From: Flexilinea sp.
Lineage (GTDB): Bacteria; Chloroflexota; Anaerolineae; Anaerolineales; Anaerolineaceae
DNA length: 64,000 bases
Direction of reading: 5' to 3'
Assembly: GCA_029983925.1 (NCBI GenBank)
Contig: JASBYO010000001.1
Span: 36,458 to 100,457, forward strand
The position numbers and the translations under genes are program-made. Of this stretch, positions 35,074-43,702 are shown piece after piece (positions within the stretch are counted from its first letter, which is position 1; every line of letters starts with the position of its first letter). Below the pieces are notes generated by a model. The model was not told the DNA's origin. It made no database searches and saw only the letters and a list, made by a program, of their open reading frames with translations.

Positions 35074-36471
35074 ATGGAAAAAAAAGTTAACTCAATCAAG
35101 ATGGATGTTCGCTGTACGCCGGTTTTAGATCCCGCTTATATCCCTTTCGCAAAGTATTACGAAGCTTTCCTGAAGACGGCGGAGAAGCCGTTCGCGATCT
35201 CGATCGAACGCGAAGACGATCAGATTCAGGTATTCGAAACGAAAATTCACGGAACGGACGAACGTTTCGACGAAGATTTTATTTTTGTCGAACGGCTGGT
35301 TAAATTCCTGCTTTGGGCGCGCGGCGGGTTCCGTCTGACGCTTAGCGGCGACGATCGGATCGCCGCCAGGATTGCGGAAACGTACGCCCCGAAGGGGAAA
35401 CGGGCCTTCGACTTCAACTTCATGACAAACGTTTACGAGAAACCGTTTGAGGTTGCCGCGACGACGTACGCGGATCGTCCGAAGCCGTACCAGAAGTCGG
35501 TTTCGATCGGGCGTCATCTGGACGGCTGCCGCATCGGGTTTGACGCCGGCGGATCGGATCGGAAGGTATCGGCGGTTATCGACGGCGAACCGGTATTTTC
35601 GGAAGAGGTCGTCTGGCTTCCGAAAGTTACGAGCGATCCGCAGTATCACTACGACGGGATTTTGGATTCGCTGCGCCGCGCCGCGGCGCATCTTCCGCGC
35701 GTCGACGCGATCGGCGTTTCGTCCGCCGGAATCTATATTAACAATGAAACGAAAGCGGCGTCTTTATTCTTAGCGGTCGGGAAGGAAGATTTCGAAAAAA
35801 CGGCGAAAAAGATTTATATCGATACCGCGAAAGAAATCGGCGCCGATATCCCGCTGGTTGTCGCGAACGACGGCGACGTGACCGCGCTGGCGGGCGCGAT
35901 GAGCCTGAAGTCGAATTCGGTTCTGGGAATCGCGATGGGGACGAGCGAGGCGGTCGGTTTCGTCGACGCGGACGGAAATATAACCGGTTGGCTGAACGAA
36001 TTAGCGTTCGCTCCGGTCGATTTGGCCGAAGACGCGATGGCGGACGAGTGGTCCGGCGATATCGGCTGCGGCGTGAAATATTTCAGCCAGGACGGCGTGA
36101 TCAAGTTGGCTCCGGCGGCGGGGATCGATTTATCCGCGGCTGAGACGCCGGCGGAAAAGTTAAAAATCGTTCAGGGATTGATGGCGGAGTGCGATCCCAA
36201 CGCGGCAAAAATTTATAAAACGATTGGCGCCTATTTGGGTTACGCATTGAAACTTTATTCGATTTTTTATGATCTGAAAGAAGTGCTGCTCTTAGGGCGC
36301 GTCGTATCGGGCAAGGGCGGCGATATCGTTTTGGAAACGGCGAAAGAAGTTTTAGCGGTCGAATATCCGGAATTGAAAATCAATTTGTCGCTTCCGAGCG
36401 AAAAGACGCGCCGCGTCGGCCAATCGGTCGCGGCGGCGAGCCTTCCGGCCTTACGCGGGCCGCGGTCATGA
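35074..36471 (+). CDS. ROK-family protein with N-terminal extension
   Basis: 465 residues. The C-terminal two thirds (from about residue 155) is a ROK domain: the ATP phosphate motif GFDAGGSDRKVSAV, VSSAGIYINN and LGIAMGTSEAVGFVDADG. The first 150 or so residues are extra and not recognised. ROK proteins are sugar kinases or sugar-responsive repressors; no HTH is visible, so a kinase or a kinase-like sensor is likely. Start 35074 (MEKKVNS) with AAAGGAACC upstream; an in-frame start at 35038 is less likely. It is preceded by a terminator and followed by the met leader. Confidence 0.82.
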   Translation: MEKKVNSIKMDVRCTPVLDPAYIPFAKYYEAFLKTAEKPFAISIEREDDQIQVFETKIHGTDERFDEDFIFVERLVKFLLWARGGFRLTLSGDDRIAARIAETYAPKGKRAFDFNFMTNVYEKPFEVAATTYADRPKPYQKSVSIGRHLDGCRIGFDAGGSDRKVSAVIDGEPVFSEEVVWLPKVTSDPQYHYDGILDSLRRAAAHLPRVDAIGVSSAGIYINNETKAASLFLAVGKEDFEKTAKKIYIDTAKEIGADIPLVVANDGDVTALAGAMSLKSNSVLGIAMGTSEAVGFVDADGNITGWLNELAFAPVDLAEDAMADEWSGDIGCGVKYFSQDGVIKLAPAAGIDLSAAETPAEKLKIVQGLMAECDPNAAKIYKTIGAYLGYALKLYSIFYDLKEVLLLGRVVSGKGGDIVLETAKEVLAVEYPELKINLSLPSEKTRRVGQSVAAASLPALRGPRS

Positions 36472-36485
36472 TTTTCGGGAGATTC

Positions 36486-36513
36486 TTGACAAGCGGTCTT
36501 TTTTCGGTAAACT
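36486..36513 (+). promoter_or_regulatory. Promoter of the met operon
   Basis: Perfect -35 TTGACA (36486-36491), 16-bp spacer, -10 TAAACT (36508-36513). The expected start at about 36520 falls on or one base before the leader-peptide ATG, so the mRNA would be leaderless. Confidence 0.65.
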
Positions 36514-36520
36514 AAGATTT

Positions 36521-36580
36521 ATGAAACAGTATTTCGCTATGATGATGCGCAATGATTTCAGGCGAGGGAAACCTTTCTAA
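36521..36580 (+). CDS. Methionine leader peptide (MKQYFAMMMRN...)
   Basis: 19 codons, stop TAA at 36578-36580. Three consecutive ATG codons (36539-36547) follow MKQYFA. No Shine-Dalgarno site; the promoter places the transcript start at the ATG, fitting leaderless translation. It sits ahead of an antiterminator/terminator pair and of metY-metA. Ribosome stalling on the Met codons when charged tRNA-Met is scarce would be the signal. Too short for homology, so the case rests on architecture. Confidence 0.7.
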   Translation: MKQYFAMMMRNDFRRGKPF

Positions 36581-36650
36581 TCGCTCGGCTTCATGCATCC
36601 GGAATTAGAAAGAAAAGACCTCGCTCAGCGGGGTCTTTTCTTTCTTTATC
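36573..36650 (+). promoter_or_regulatory. Transcription attenuator of the met operon
   Basis: Terminator: 36607-36620 pairs perfectly over 14 bp with 36632-36645, ending in a U-rich stretch. Antiterminator: CTTTCTAAT (36573-36581) pairs with ATTAGAAAG (36604-36612), extended by an inner CGG/CCG stem (36586-36588 with 36599-36601). The antiterminator uses the first six bases of the terminator's left arm, so the two exclude each other. Its left arm overlaps the leader-peptide stop codon. A ribosome finishing the peptide therefore blocks it and permits termination. Confidence 0.7.
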
Positions 36651-36705
36651 GATAGACCGTCGATTTGTTTTTAGACGCTGATGAATGATAAAACGGAGAA
36701 AAATA

Positions 36706-37992
36706 ATGAGCAGGAACCATTGGAAGTTTGAGACAAAACAAGTTCATACGGGCCAGGAAGACCCGGATCCGGCGACTGGCGCGCGCGCCGTCCCGATCTA
36801 TCAGTCGGTATCGTATGTCTTCGACAGCTGCGTTCAGGCGGCGGCCCGCTTCGCGCTTGAGGAAGGCGGGAATATTTACGGACGGCTGACGAATCCGACC
36901 CAGGACGTCTTTGAACGGCGGATCGCCGATCTCGAAGGCGGCGTCGGAGCGCTGGCGACGGCGTCCGGCGCGGCGGCGGTGACCTATTCTATTTTGAACC
37001 TCGCCGGGCAGGGCGATCACATTATCGCGGAAAAGAACATTTACGGCGGAACGTATAACCTTTTGGCGAATACGCTTCCCGATTACGGAATCGCGGCGAC
37101 GTTCGTCGACGCGAACGATCTTGACGGTTTCGCGGCGGCGATTCGGCCGAATACGAAAGCGATTTTCGTCGAATCGCTCGGAAATCCGAATTCGCTTCTG
37201 ATCGATATCGATCGCTTGGCGGAGATAGCTCATGCCGCCGGGATTCCGCTTATCGTCGATAATACGTTCGCGACGCCGTACCTGTTCCGCCCGATCGAGC
37301 ATGGCGCGGATATCGTCGTTCATTCGGCGACGAAATTCCTCGGCGGCCACGGCGCGGTCCTGGGCGGCGTCGTCGTTGACGGCGGTAAATTCGATTGGGC
37401 CGCGAGCGGGAAGTTCCCGGCGCTCGTCGATCCGAATCCGAGTTACCACGGCGTGTCTTTTGCAGAAGCGGCCGGAGCGGCGGCGTTCGTAACGAAAATC
37501 CGCGCGATTTTGCTGCGCGATACCGGCGCGGCGCTGTCGCCGTTTCACGCGTTTTTATTCCTGCAGGGATTGGAAACGCTCAGTCTGCGCGTCGAACGGC
37601 ATGTCGCGAACGCGTTGAAAGTCGTCGGCTATCTCAAGGATCATCCGAAAGTCGCGAAAGTAAACCATCCGTCGCTCGACAAAGGGACCCAGGGCGCGTT
37701 ATACCGCCGCGATTATCCTAACGGCGCCGGATCGATTTTTACGTTTGATATCAAAGGCGGTCGGGAGGAAGCGTTCAGGTTTATCGACAGCTTGGATATT
37801 TTTTCGCTCCTGGCGAACGTCGCCGACGTCAAGAGTCTCGTCATTCACCCGGCGTCAACGACGCATTCGCAGCTGACGGAGGCCGAGCTGGCGGAACAGG
37901 ACGTTACGCAGGGAACGATCCGTCTCTCGATCGGTATCGAGCATATCGACGATATTCTCGCGGACTTGGACCAGGCGTTCGCGAAAATATAG
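36706..37992 (+). CDS. metY: O-acetylhomoserine sulfhydrylase (aminocarboxypropyltransferase)
   Basis: 428 residues, Cys/Met-metabolism PLP family. Converts O-acetylhomoserine plus sulfide to homocysteine. Features: HWKFETKQVHTGQEDPDPAT at the start, YGRLTNPTQDVFERRIADLE, and PLP Lys210 in HSATKFLGGHG. The length and the N-terminal FETKQVHTG suit MetY rather than MetB. Start 36706 with GGAG upstream, 56 nt after the attenuator terminator. Followed after 30 bp by metA, which makes its substrate. Confidence 0.95.
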   Translation: MSRNHWKFETKQVHTGQEDPDPATGARAVPIYQSVSYVFDSCVQAAARFALEEGGNIYGRLTNPTQDVFERRIADLEGGVGALATASGAAAVTYSILNLAGQGDHIIAEKNIYGGTYNLLANTLPDYGIAATFVDANDLDGFAAAIRPNTKAIFVESLGNPNSLLIDIDRLAEIAHAAGIPLIVDNTFATPYLFRPIEHGADIVVHSATKFLGGHGAVLGGVVVDGGKFDWAASGKFPALVDPNPSYHGVSFAEAAGAAAFVTKIRAILLRDTGAALSPFHAFLFLQGLETLSLRVERHVANALKVVGYLKDHPKVAKVNHPSLDKGTQGALYRRDYPNGAGSIFTFDIKGGREEAFRFIDSLDIFSLLANVADVKSLVIHPASTTHSQLTEAELAEQDVTQGTIRLSIGIEHIDDILADLDQAFAKI

Positions 37993-38022
37993 TTTGCAGA
38001 GAAAAACAGGAGCTTACGACGT

Positions 38023-38952
38023 ATGCCTATCAAAATCCCTGATACGCTTCCGGCGCGCGAGGCGCTCGAAAACGAGAATATCTTCGTCATGAACAGCCGG
38101 CGCGCGACGACCCAGGATATCCGCCCGTTGGAAATCCTGATCCTGAATCTGATGCCGACGAAGGTCGAAACCGAGATTCAGCTTCTGCGGCTGCTGAGCA
38201 ATTCGCCGCTTCAGGTCGATATCGACTTTCTGCGCATGGCGACGCATGAATCGAAAAATACGTCCCATGAATATCTCGAACAGTTTTACAAAACGTTCGG
38301 CCAGGTACGGCTGAAGAAATACGACGGGATGATTATTACCGGCGCGCCGGTCGAGACGCTCCCTTTCGAGGAGGTCGATTATTGGCCGGAACTGTGCGAG
38401 ATTATGGATTGGTCGGTAGAAAACGTGTATTCGACGCTTCATATTTGCTGGGGCGCGCAGGCCGGTCTCTACCATCATTACCGCGTTCCGAAATATCGGC
38501 GGGCGGAAAAACTCTCGGGGATTTACGCTCATCGTCCGGTCGTTCGGAACCATCCGCTGCTGCGCGGCTTTGACGACTTATTTTACATGCCGCATTCGCG
38601 TTATACGGAAATTCGCCGTTCGGATTTGGATCGGATCCCGGATATCGACGTTTTAGCGGTTTCGGATATCGCCGGGGTCGCGATTTCGGCGACGATCGAC
38701 GGCCGGCAGATTTTCGTTCAGGGGCATATGGAGTACGATTTGCTGACGCTGCGAAACGAGTACGAACGGGATCGGGAGCGCGGAATTGATCCGAACGTTC
38801 CGGATAATTATTTCCCGGGAAATAGCCCGCGTCAAACGCCGATCATGTATTGGCAGAGCCACGCCAACATGCTGTTCGGGAACTGGCTGAATTATTCGGT
38901 GTACCAGCAGACGCCGTACGATATTCTCGAGATCGGGCGGCGGATCGGGTAA
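38023..38952 (+). CDS. metA: Homoserine O-acetyltransferase (MetA type)
   Basis: 309 residues of the MetA (HTS) family. Catalytic Cys142 is in HICWGAQAG. Residue 111 in [15 protein letters not shown] is Glu. In characterised MetA proteins Glu111 goes with acetyl-CoA use and Gly111 with succinyl-CoA, so an acetyltransferase is predicted. That matches the adjacent O-acetylhomoserine sulfhydrylase. Later motif [12 protein letters not shown] is intact. Second gene of the met operon, under the same leader. Confidence 0.95.
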   Translation: MPIKIPDTLPAREALENENIFVMNSRRATTQDIRPLEILILNLMPTKVETEIQLLRLLSNSPLQVDIDFLRMATHESKNTSHEYLEQFYKTFGQVRLKKYDGMIITGAPVETLPFEEVDYWPELCEIMDWSVENVYSTLHICWGAQAGLYHHYRVPKYRRAEKLSGIYAHRPVVRNHPLLRGFDDLFYMPHSRYTEIRRSDLDRIPDIDVLAVSDIAGVAISATIDGRQIFVQGHMEYDLLTLRNEYERDRERGIDPNVPDNYFPGNSPRQTPIMYWQSHANMLFGNWLNYSVYQQTPYDILEIGRRIG

Positions 38953-39067
38953 CGTATACCGCGCCTTGAAAGCGGACGGATCCGACCCGTTCGGGCGGGA
39001 AGTTCCTTAGACTTTCCGTTCCGCTTTTTTGGTACAATTACGCTAGATTTTACGGAAACGAGGAAGT

Positions 39068-39874
39068 ATGGGTAAAAGAATTGATTTTCAGGAAACGACG
39101 AACGATTTGCTGACCCGAATCGATATTCATAACAAGTTCGGCGGCCGCGATATCGATCAGTGGATGCTGGACACGTTGGACTTGAAACCGGGGATCAGGA
39201 TTTTAGACGTTGCCTGCGGCGGCGGAAAACAGTGCGTTTCTTTTCATCGATATTTGCGGGGTAATTGTGAGATTGTCGGCGGAGATGTAAATCGGGAGCT
39301 GTTGGATCAGGCGGAGATCGAAAACGCGAAATTGGGGAACCCGTTTAAGATCGTCCAGCTTGATTTTGACCAGCCGTTTGATTTTCCGTCCGACAGTTTT
39401 GATCTGGTTTCCTGCTGTTTCGCGATTTATTATACGAACGATATCCGTTTTACCGTTCCTGAGATGCATCGCGTATTAAAGCCGGGCGGGCGGCTGTTTA
39501 CGACCGGACCGATGACGACGAATAAGAAAGTCTTCTACGATATTATTCGGGAAGCGACGAAGAAGGAAATTCCCCTGATGCCCGGGAGTTCGCGCTACAG
39601 TTCGGAAATTTACGACGAAATTGCGGCGACGTTCGCGAAGACCGAGACGCATATTTTCGAGAATCCGCTGACGTTCAAGTCGTCGGCGCCGTTCATGGCG
39701 TACGCGCGCGCGTCGATGTCGGAAGACCGGCGGCTTTGGAAATCGCTCTTCTCGACGCATGCCGAGTTCGAGGACGTTATGACTAAAATTCATCGCGTCG
39801 CGGACGAATATATCGCGCGGGACGGCGAGATTGTGATGACGAAAGTCGTCGGCGGTTTTGTCGCGACGAAGTAA
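39068..39874 (+). CDS. Class I SAM-dependent methyltransferase
   Basis: 268 residues. Motif I ILDVACGGGKQ binds S-adenosylmethionine, followed by VGGDVNRELLDQAE (acidic motif), FDLVSCCFAIYYTND and VLKPGGRLFTTGP. N-terminal region has FQETTNDLLTRIDIHNKFGG. Substrate not evident. Start has GAGGAAG directly upstream and a TACAAT at 39033-39038 could be its -10. Followed after 24 bp by the PIG-L deacetylase gene; together they might modify a sugar or small molecule. Confidence 0.85.
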   Translation: MGKRIDFQETTNDLLTRIDIHNKFGGRDIDQWMLDTLDLKPGIRILDVACGGGKQCVSFHRYLRGNCEIVGGDVNRELLDQAEIENAKLGNPFKIVQLDFDQPFDFPSDSFDLVSCCFAIYYTNDIRFTVPEMHRVLKPGGRLFTTGPMTTNKKVFYDIIREATKKEIPLMPGSSRYSSEIYDEIAATFAKTETHIFENPLTFKSSAPFMAYARASMSEDRRLWKSLFSTHAEFEDVMTKIHRVADEYIARDGEIVMTKVVGGFVATK

Positions 39875-39898
39875 ACCAGGATTCGGATCTAAGGCTTG

Positions 39899-40549
39899 AT
39901 GGATAATATGACTTTTTTCGGAAAGCGCGTCGTTTTTCTGGGCGCGCATCCGGATGATATTGAGTTGGGCTGCGGCGCGCTGTTGGCGCGGATCGCGCCG
40001 ATGACGGACGTTCGCTGCGTGACGTTTTCGAATAATCAGAAAAATCCGCTCTTGACGCGTCTGGTTCCGGAGCATTACGCGTCGATGGCCGTTTTAGGCG
40101 TTCCGAAGGAAAAAGTTACGCTTTTGGATTTTGAAACGCGCCGATTTCCTGACGCGCGTCAGGAAATATTGGAAGCGATGATTAAGATCCAGCGCGAATT
40201 TCAGCCGGATATCGTCTTCGTTCATACGAAGGCGGACGTTCATCAGGATCATAATACGATGACGGCGGAGGCGCTGCGCGCTTTTCGCGGGCGGACGGTT
40301 CTCGGGTTCGACGTTATCCGTTCGTCGTACGGGTTCTTCCCGGATTTCCTGGTTGCCGTTGATGAAGCCGACGTAGAGAAGAAAATAGAAGCGCTGCGGC
40401 AGTATGAAACATATCGGACGAAATATTATTTCGATCATGAATTAACGCGCGCGACGTTGGTTCGGAACGGCGCGATCGGCGAACGCCGCTACGCCGAGGG
40501 TTTCGATATTCTTCGAATTGTCGCTTCCTTCGGTTATCCTGCGGCTTGA
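39899..40549 (+). CDS. PIG-L family deacetylase (LmbE-like)
   Basis: 216 residues. Zinc motif GAHPDDIELGCGALL and HxxH in VHQDHNTMTAEALR identify the PIG-L/LmbE superfamily, which removes N-acetyl groups from GlcNAc-type substrates. ATG 39899 has AAGG closely upstream; a TTG three bases earlier is alternative. Ends before a terminator-like stem at 40581. Substrate unknown. Confidence 0.88.
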   Translation: MDNMTFFGKRVVFLGAHPDDIELGCGALLARIAPMTDVRCVTFSNNQKNPLLTRLVPEHYASMAVLGVPKEKVTLLDFETRRFPDARQEILEAMIKIQREFQPDIVFVHTKADVHQDHNTMTAEALRAFRGRTVLGFDVIRSSYGFFPDFLVAVDEADVEKKIEALRQYETYRTKYYFDHELTRATLVRNGAIGERRYAEGFDILRIVASFGYPAA

Positions 40550-40580
40550 GCCGGCGGCGTTTTATCGGTAATAATCTGAT

Positions 40581-40612
40581 CGGAGCCGGGAACCGACGGC
40601 TCCGAATTTTGT
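40581..40612 (+). terminator. Rho-independent terminator
   Basis: CGGAGCC (40581-40587) pairs with GGCTCCG (40598-40604), then AATTTTGTT. It lies just before the next gene's ribosome site, so read-through may be regulated or the next gene may have its own promoter. Confidence 0.6.
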
Positions 40613-40630
40613 TAATTGGGGAGGGTGCCG

Positions 40631-42292
40631 ATGATACGCGCTGAGGAAAAGCCCGTCGTTTCCGAATCCGAAGTCCGTTTTTATTCGGACGTCCGGTTCT
40701 GGGTCGGGCTGGCCGTTTTTTTCGTCTGGTTCGCGATCGGATTGAAATTTCATAACGATTACGGCGGGTTTACCGACGAATTGGTCGAAATTCAAACCGC
40801 CGCGGTCAACGTCAAATATATCTTTTCGAAAATTCCCGCGTTGGCGTCGGTCGAATCGCTGCCTTTGCCGGCGTACGGGGATTTCCGCGAATTGCCGGAG
40901 TTATTGACGTATAAGGATCGCGTCTACGGCGTGACCGCGCTGCTGCCGACGCTGTTCGTGAATTATCTTCCCGGCGTTTCGCTGGACTTGCGGGCGTATT
41001 TGAATTTTCGTCGCTTATATATCTTCGGGACGGTTTTTTTCGCCGCGATTTGTTTTTACCTGTTTCTCCGAAAGCGTTACCCGAATTCGTGGACGCCGAT
41101 TATCGGACTGCTGATGATGATCGCGTCGCCGCGATTTTTCGCCGAGAGTTTTTATAATTCGAAAGATATCGTTTTTTACGCCTGGTTTCTGATTACGTTG
41201 TGCTGCTGCGGCTGGTATACGATCGCGCGTTCCCGGCGAGCTGTCGCCTGCTTCTGTTTAGCGTTTGCGCTGACCGCGAACGCGCGTTATTTCGGGGCCG
41301 GCCTTCTTCCCGCGTTTATGGCGCTGATCGCCGTTTCGGAATGGGCCGCGGGGCGTTCGATCCGGGCGACGCTTCGGCTGGAAATCTTGACGTTGATCGG
41401 CGCGCTCGGATCGTTTTATTTCGTTTCGCCATATCTCTGGGAGTTTAATCTTGATTCAATTATCAGCGGGTTAACGTTTGTGACGAATTTGCCGGGCGTC
41501 GGCGATTCGGAGCTGTTTCTCGGGCGGTTCGTCGCCCCGCGCGACGTTCCGTATTATTTAGCGGTCTGGATCGCGATAACGACGCCGCTCGTCTGTTTGG
41601 GCTTTTTCCTGATCGGCAGTTTTAAATCGTTGTTCGCGCTTTTTCATTCCCGCACCTTGCGCCGTTTAGCCCGCGAGGATATTTTCGGCGTTTTTAATTT
41701 TGGGCTGATCGCGGTATATTACGCGCTTATCGTGCTTTCGAAAGCGACGATTTATCATGGTTGGCGTCACGCGTATTTCCTGTATGCGCCGATGCTTTTG
41801 CTGATGGCCGTCGGCTTCGATTGGCTGATTCGGCGCGTTCCGGCCTATCCGTTCAGGGGCTGCGTTTTCGCGCTTTGCGCCGTTTCTTTTTTCCTGACCG
41901 GAAATTGGATCCTGAAGAATCATCCGCTCGATTTCGCCTATTTCAATCAGATCGGACGCCCGATTGCGTCGCGTTTTTCGCGCGATTCGTGGGGCGTCGG
42001 TTCGCGCCCCTGTATCTTATATTTGGCGAACGCGATCGGGAAGGACGTTATCGATTTCGGCGTCAACGAGGATTTGACTTGGGGCGCGTCCGAGTTTACG
42101 CTTTGGGCGCTTCCGGAAAGCGTCTCCGAGCGGTTCCATATCGTTTGGCAGACGGAACACGCGGACGCGTTCTGTTATTCTTATAAAAATCATCCCGGCA
42201 ATGATTACGCCCGTCCCGGTTTTCGGCTGCTGAAGACGTTTTACGTCGACGAGTACGCCGTTGCCGGCGCGTATGAACGGATTAAAGAGTAG
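40631..42292 (+). CDS. Polytopic membrane protein, GT-C/PMT-like
   Basis: 553 residues with about ten hydrophobic segments and a soluble C-terminal part. The first external loop has an acidic motif, FTDELVEIQTAA, and later loops contain SPRFFAESFYNSKD and IYHGWRHAYFLYAP, both seen in protein-mannosyltransferase-like GT-C enzymes. Start 40631 with GGGAGGG upstream. Probably a lipid-linked-sugar-dependent glycosyltransferase of the envelope. Related in type, though not closely, to 26402. Confidence 0.65.
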   Translation: MIRAEEKPVVSESEVRFYSDVRFWVGLAVFFVWFAIGLKFHNDYGGFTDELVEIQTAAVNVKYIFSKIPALASVESLPLPAYGDFRELPELLTYKDRVYGVTALLPTLFVNYLPGVSLDLRAYLNFRRLYIFGTVFFAAICFYLFLRKRYPNSWTPIIGLLMMIASPRFFAESFYNSKDIVFYAWFLITLCCCGWYTIARSRRAVACFCLAFALTANARYFGAGLLPAFMALIAVSEWAAGRSIRATLRLEILTLIGALGSFYFVSPYLWEFNLDSIISGLTFVTNLPGVGDSELFLGRFVAPRDVPYYLAVWIAITTPLVCLGFFLIGSFKSLFALFHSRTLRRLAREDIFGVFNFGLIAVYYALIVLSKATIYHGWRHAYFLYAPMLLLMAVGFDWLIRRVPAYPFRGCVFALCAVSFFLTGNWILKNHPLDFAYFNQIGRPIASRFSRDSWGVGSRPCILYLANAIGKDVIDFGVNEDLTWGASEFTLWALPESVSERFHIVWQTEHADAFCYSYKNHPGNDYARPGFRLLKTFYVDEYAVAGAYERIKE

Positions 42293-42318
42293 ATATAAAG
42301 AGCGAATACAATCGCATC

Positions 42319-42351
42319 AAAAAAGAGAGCCGCGCAAGACTCTCTTTTTTT
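42319..42351. terminator. Bidirectional terminator
   Basis: AAAAAAGAGAG (42319-42329) pairs with CTCTCTTTTTT (42340-42350). A-run and T-run flank the stem, so it can stop both the GT-C gene and the convergent rpmB. Confidence 0.88.
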
Positions 42352-42401
42352 CTTATCTTTTGGACGGTCCTTGTTTAATTCTTCGAACCGCGGCGGCTGA
42401 T

Positions 42402-42587
42402 TTATTTTTGGATTTTCGACATGTTGCGGATGCATTTGGTACATAACGTCTTTTGGGCTTTTACGCCGTCGACGTATACGGTGACCCGCTGCAAGTTGGG
42501 GTAAAACGGACGGTTGGTCGCTCGTAAGGAGAAGCTTCGATTGTGACCGAAAGTCGTCGTTTTTCCGCAAATTTCACATTTTGCCAT
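42402..42587 (-). CDS. rpmB: Ribosomal protein bL28
   Basis: 61 residues. MAKCEICGKTTTFGHNRSFS and PNLQRVTVYVDG are diagnostic. The two CxxC pairs (CEIC and CTKC) mark the zinc-binding form. Part of the large ribosomal subunit. The ATG at 42587 follows AAAGGAAATACTGAA; upstream in-frame codons are not bL28 sequence. Confidence 0.97.
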   Translation of the reverse strand: MAKCEICGKTTTFGHNRSFSLRATNRPFYPNLQRVTVYVDGVKAQKTLCTKCIRNMSKIQK

Positions 42588-42775
42588 TTCAGTATTTCCT
42601 TTCGTTACTAATTTATCCCCGGTACCTCGCGCGAACGCGTTTCCCAACGCGGTCCATCACGACGACCCAATGCTAATGCGAGCATGCCGATTGAAAGTTT
42701 CCAATCTGCCGAAAGAGAATTCTACCATATATTTTGCCGAATCAGGCAAGACTCATGCGAAAGGACGATTAAGGG
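42588..42775 (-). promoter_or_regulatory. rpmB leader and candidate promoter
   Basis: On the minus strand TTGCCT (42744-42749) and an extended -10 TGG-TAGAAT (TAGAAT at 42719-42724) are 19 bp apart. The roughly 125-nt leader has two small stems, GATTG/CAATC and CGCGTT/AACGCG. Whether it is regulatory is unknown. Confidence 0.4.
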
Positions 42776-43702
42776 TTAAACGTCTTTCGGATCGTACGGC
42801 GCTCCCCATGTTTTCGGAACGCGGGAGCGTTTGACCATGATGGTCAGCGCGATGATCGTGACAATATACGGCAGCATCTGCAAGAATTGGTAGGGAATCG
42901 TCGAGCTCAACGTCTGGATTCGGAGCTGCGCCGCGTCGGCCGCTCCGAACGCAATACAGATCAGCGCTGTCCTGACGGGATCCCATCCGGCAACGACGCA
43001 GGCGGCCATGACGATAAAACCGCGTCCGGCCGTCATTCCGCCGGCTGAGAAGTAGCCGACTTCGGCTAACGATAGCGCGCAGCCGCCGAGCGCCGCGAAA
43101 ATACTGCTGAGAACGACAGTCTGGTATTTTATTTTGATAACGGAAAGGCCGGCTGTCGCGGCCGCTTTCGGGTTATCGCCGACAGCGCGGACGTTCAATC
43201 CCCATCTCGTCTTATACAGAACATAAGCGGCGAAAAACGGTAAGATTAGGGCGACCCATGTGCTGATCGGCTGCGCGAATAATAATTTTCCCAAGACCGG
43301 GATATTCGTCATACTCGAAGGGAAGATCGCCGGGAAGGTCGCGACGCGGGCTTTTCGGGTTTCGGACATCATGGAAAAAATCATATCGGTTGCTCCGAGA
43401 GAAACCATATTTATCATTAACCCTGTGACGACCTGGTTCGTACGCCGTGAAACGGTTAAGTACGCAACCGCGAATCCTAAGATCAATCCGATGATCGCGG
43501 TGATTATTACTGCGAGCCATAAGCTGTTCAAATAGAATCCGGCCGCGATCCCGGTAAGAGCGCCGAAAAGCATGATCCCTTCGATTCCCATATTGATAAC
43601 GCCGGACCGTTCGGAATATACCTCGCCGATAGATACGATAATCAGCGGCGCGGCCCATCTTAAAGCAGCTTGTAACCAGTCGATAATAATTTCCAATGAC
43701 AT
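42776..43702 (-). CDS. Nucleoside-type ABC transporter permease 2 (YufQ-like)
   Basis: 308 residues, BPD_transp_2. IVSIGEVYSERSGVINMGIEG near the N-terminus and WGLNVRAVGDNPKAAATAGL are the family marks. It abuts the other permease gene (43703). Paralogue of 5704-6627. Last gene of the minus-strand transporter operon. Confidence 0.9.
   Translation of the reverse strand: MSLEIIIDWLQAALRWAAPLIIVSIGEVYSERSGVINMGIEGIMLFGALTGIAAGFYLNSLWLAVIITAIIGLILGFAVAYLTVSRRTNQVVTGLMINMVSLGATDMIFSMMSETRKARVATFPAIFPSSMTNIPVLGKLLFAQPISTWVALILPFFAAYVLYKTRWGLNVRAVGDNPKAAATAGLSVIKIKYQTVVLSSIFAALGGCALSLAEVGYFSAGGMTAGRGFIVMAACVVAGWDPVRTALICIAFGAADAAQLRIQTLSSTIPYQFLQMLPYIVTIIALTIMVKRSRVPKTWGAPYDPKDV

Noticed and set aside
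36520-36705. SAM riboswitch or T-box upstream of metY
   Set aside because: The leader is too short for either and shows no T-box sequence; the Met-codon peptide with an antiterminator/terminator pair explains it better.
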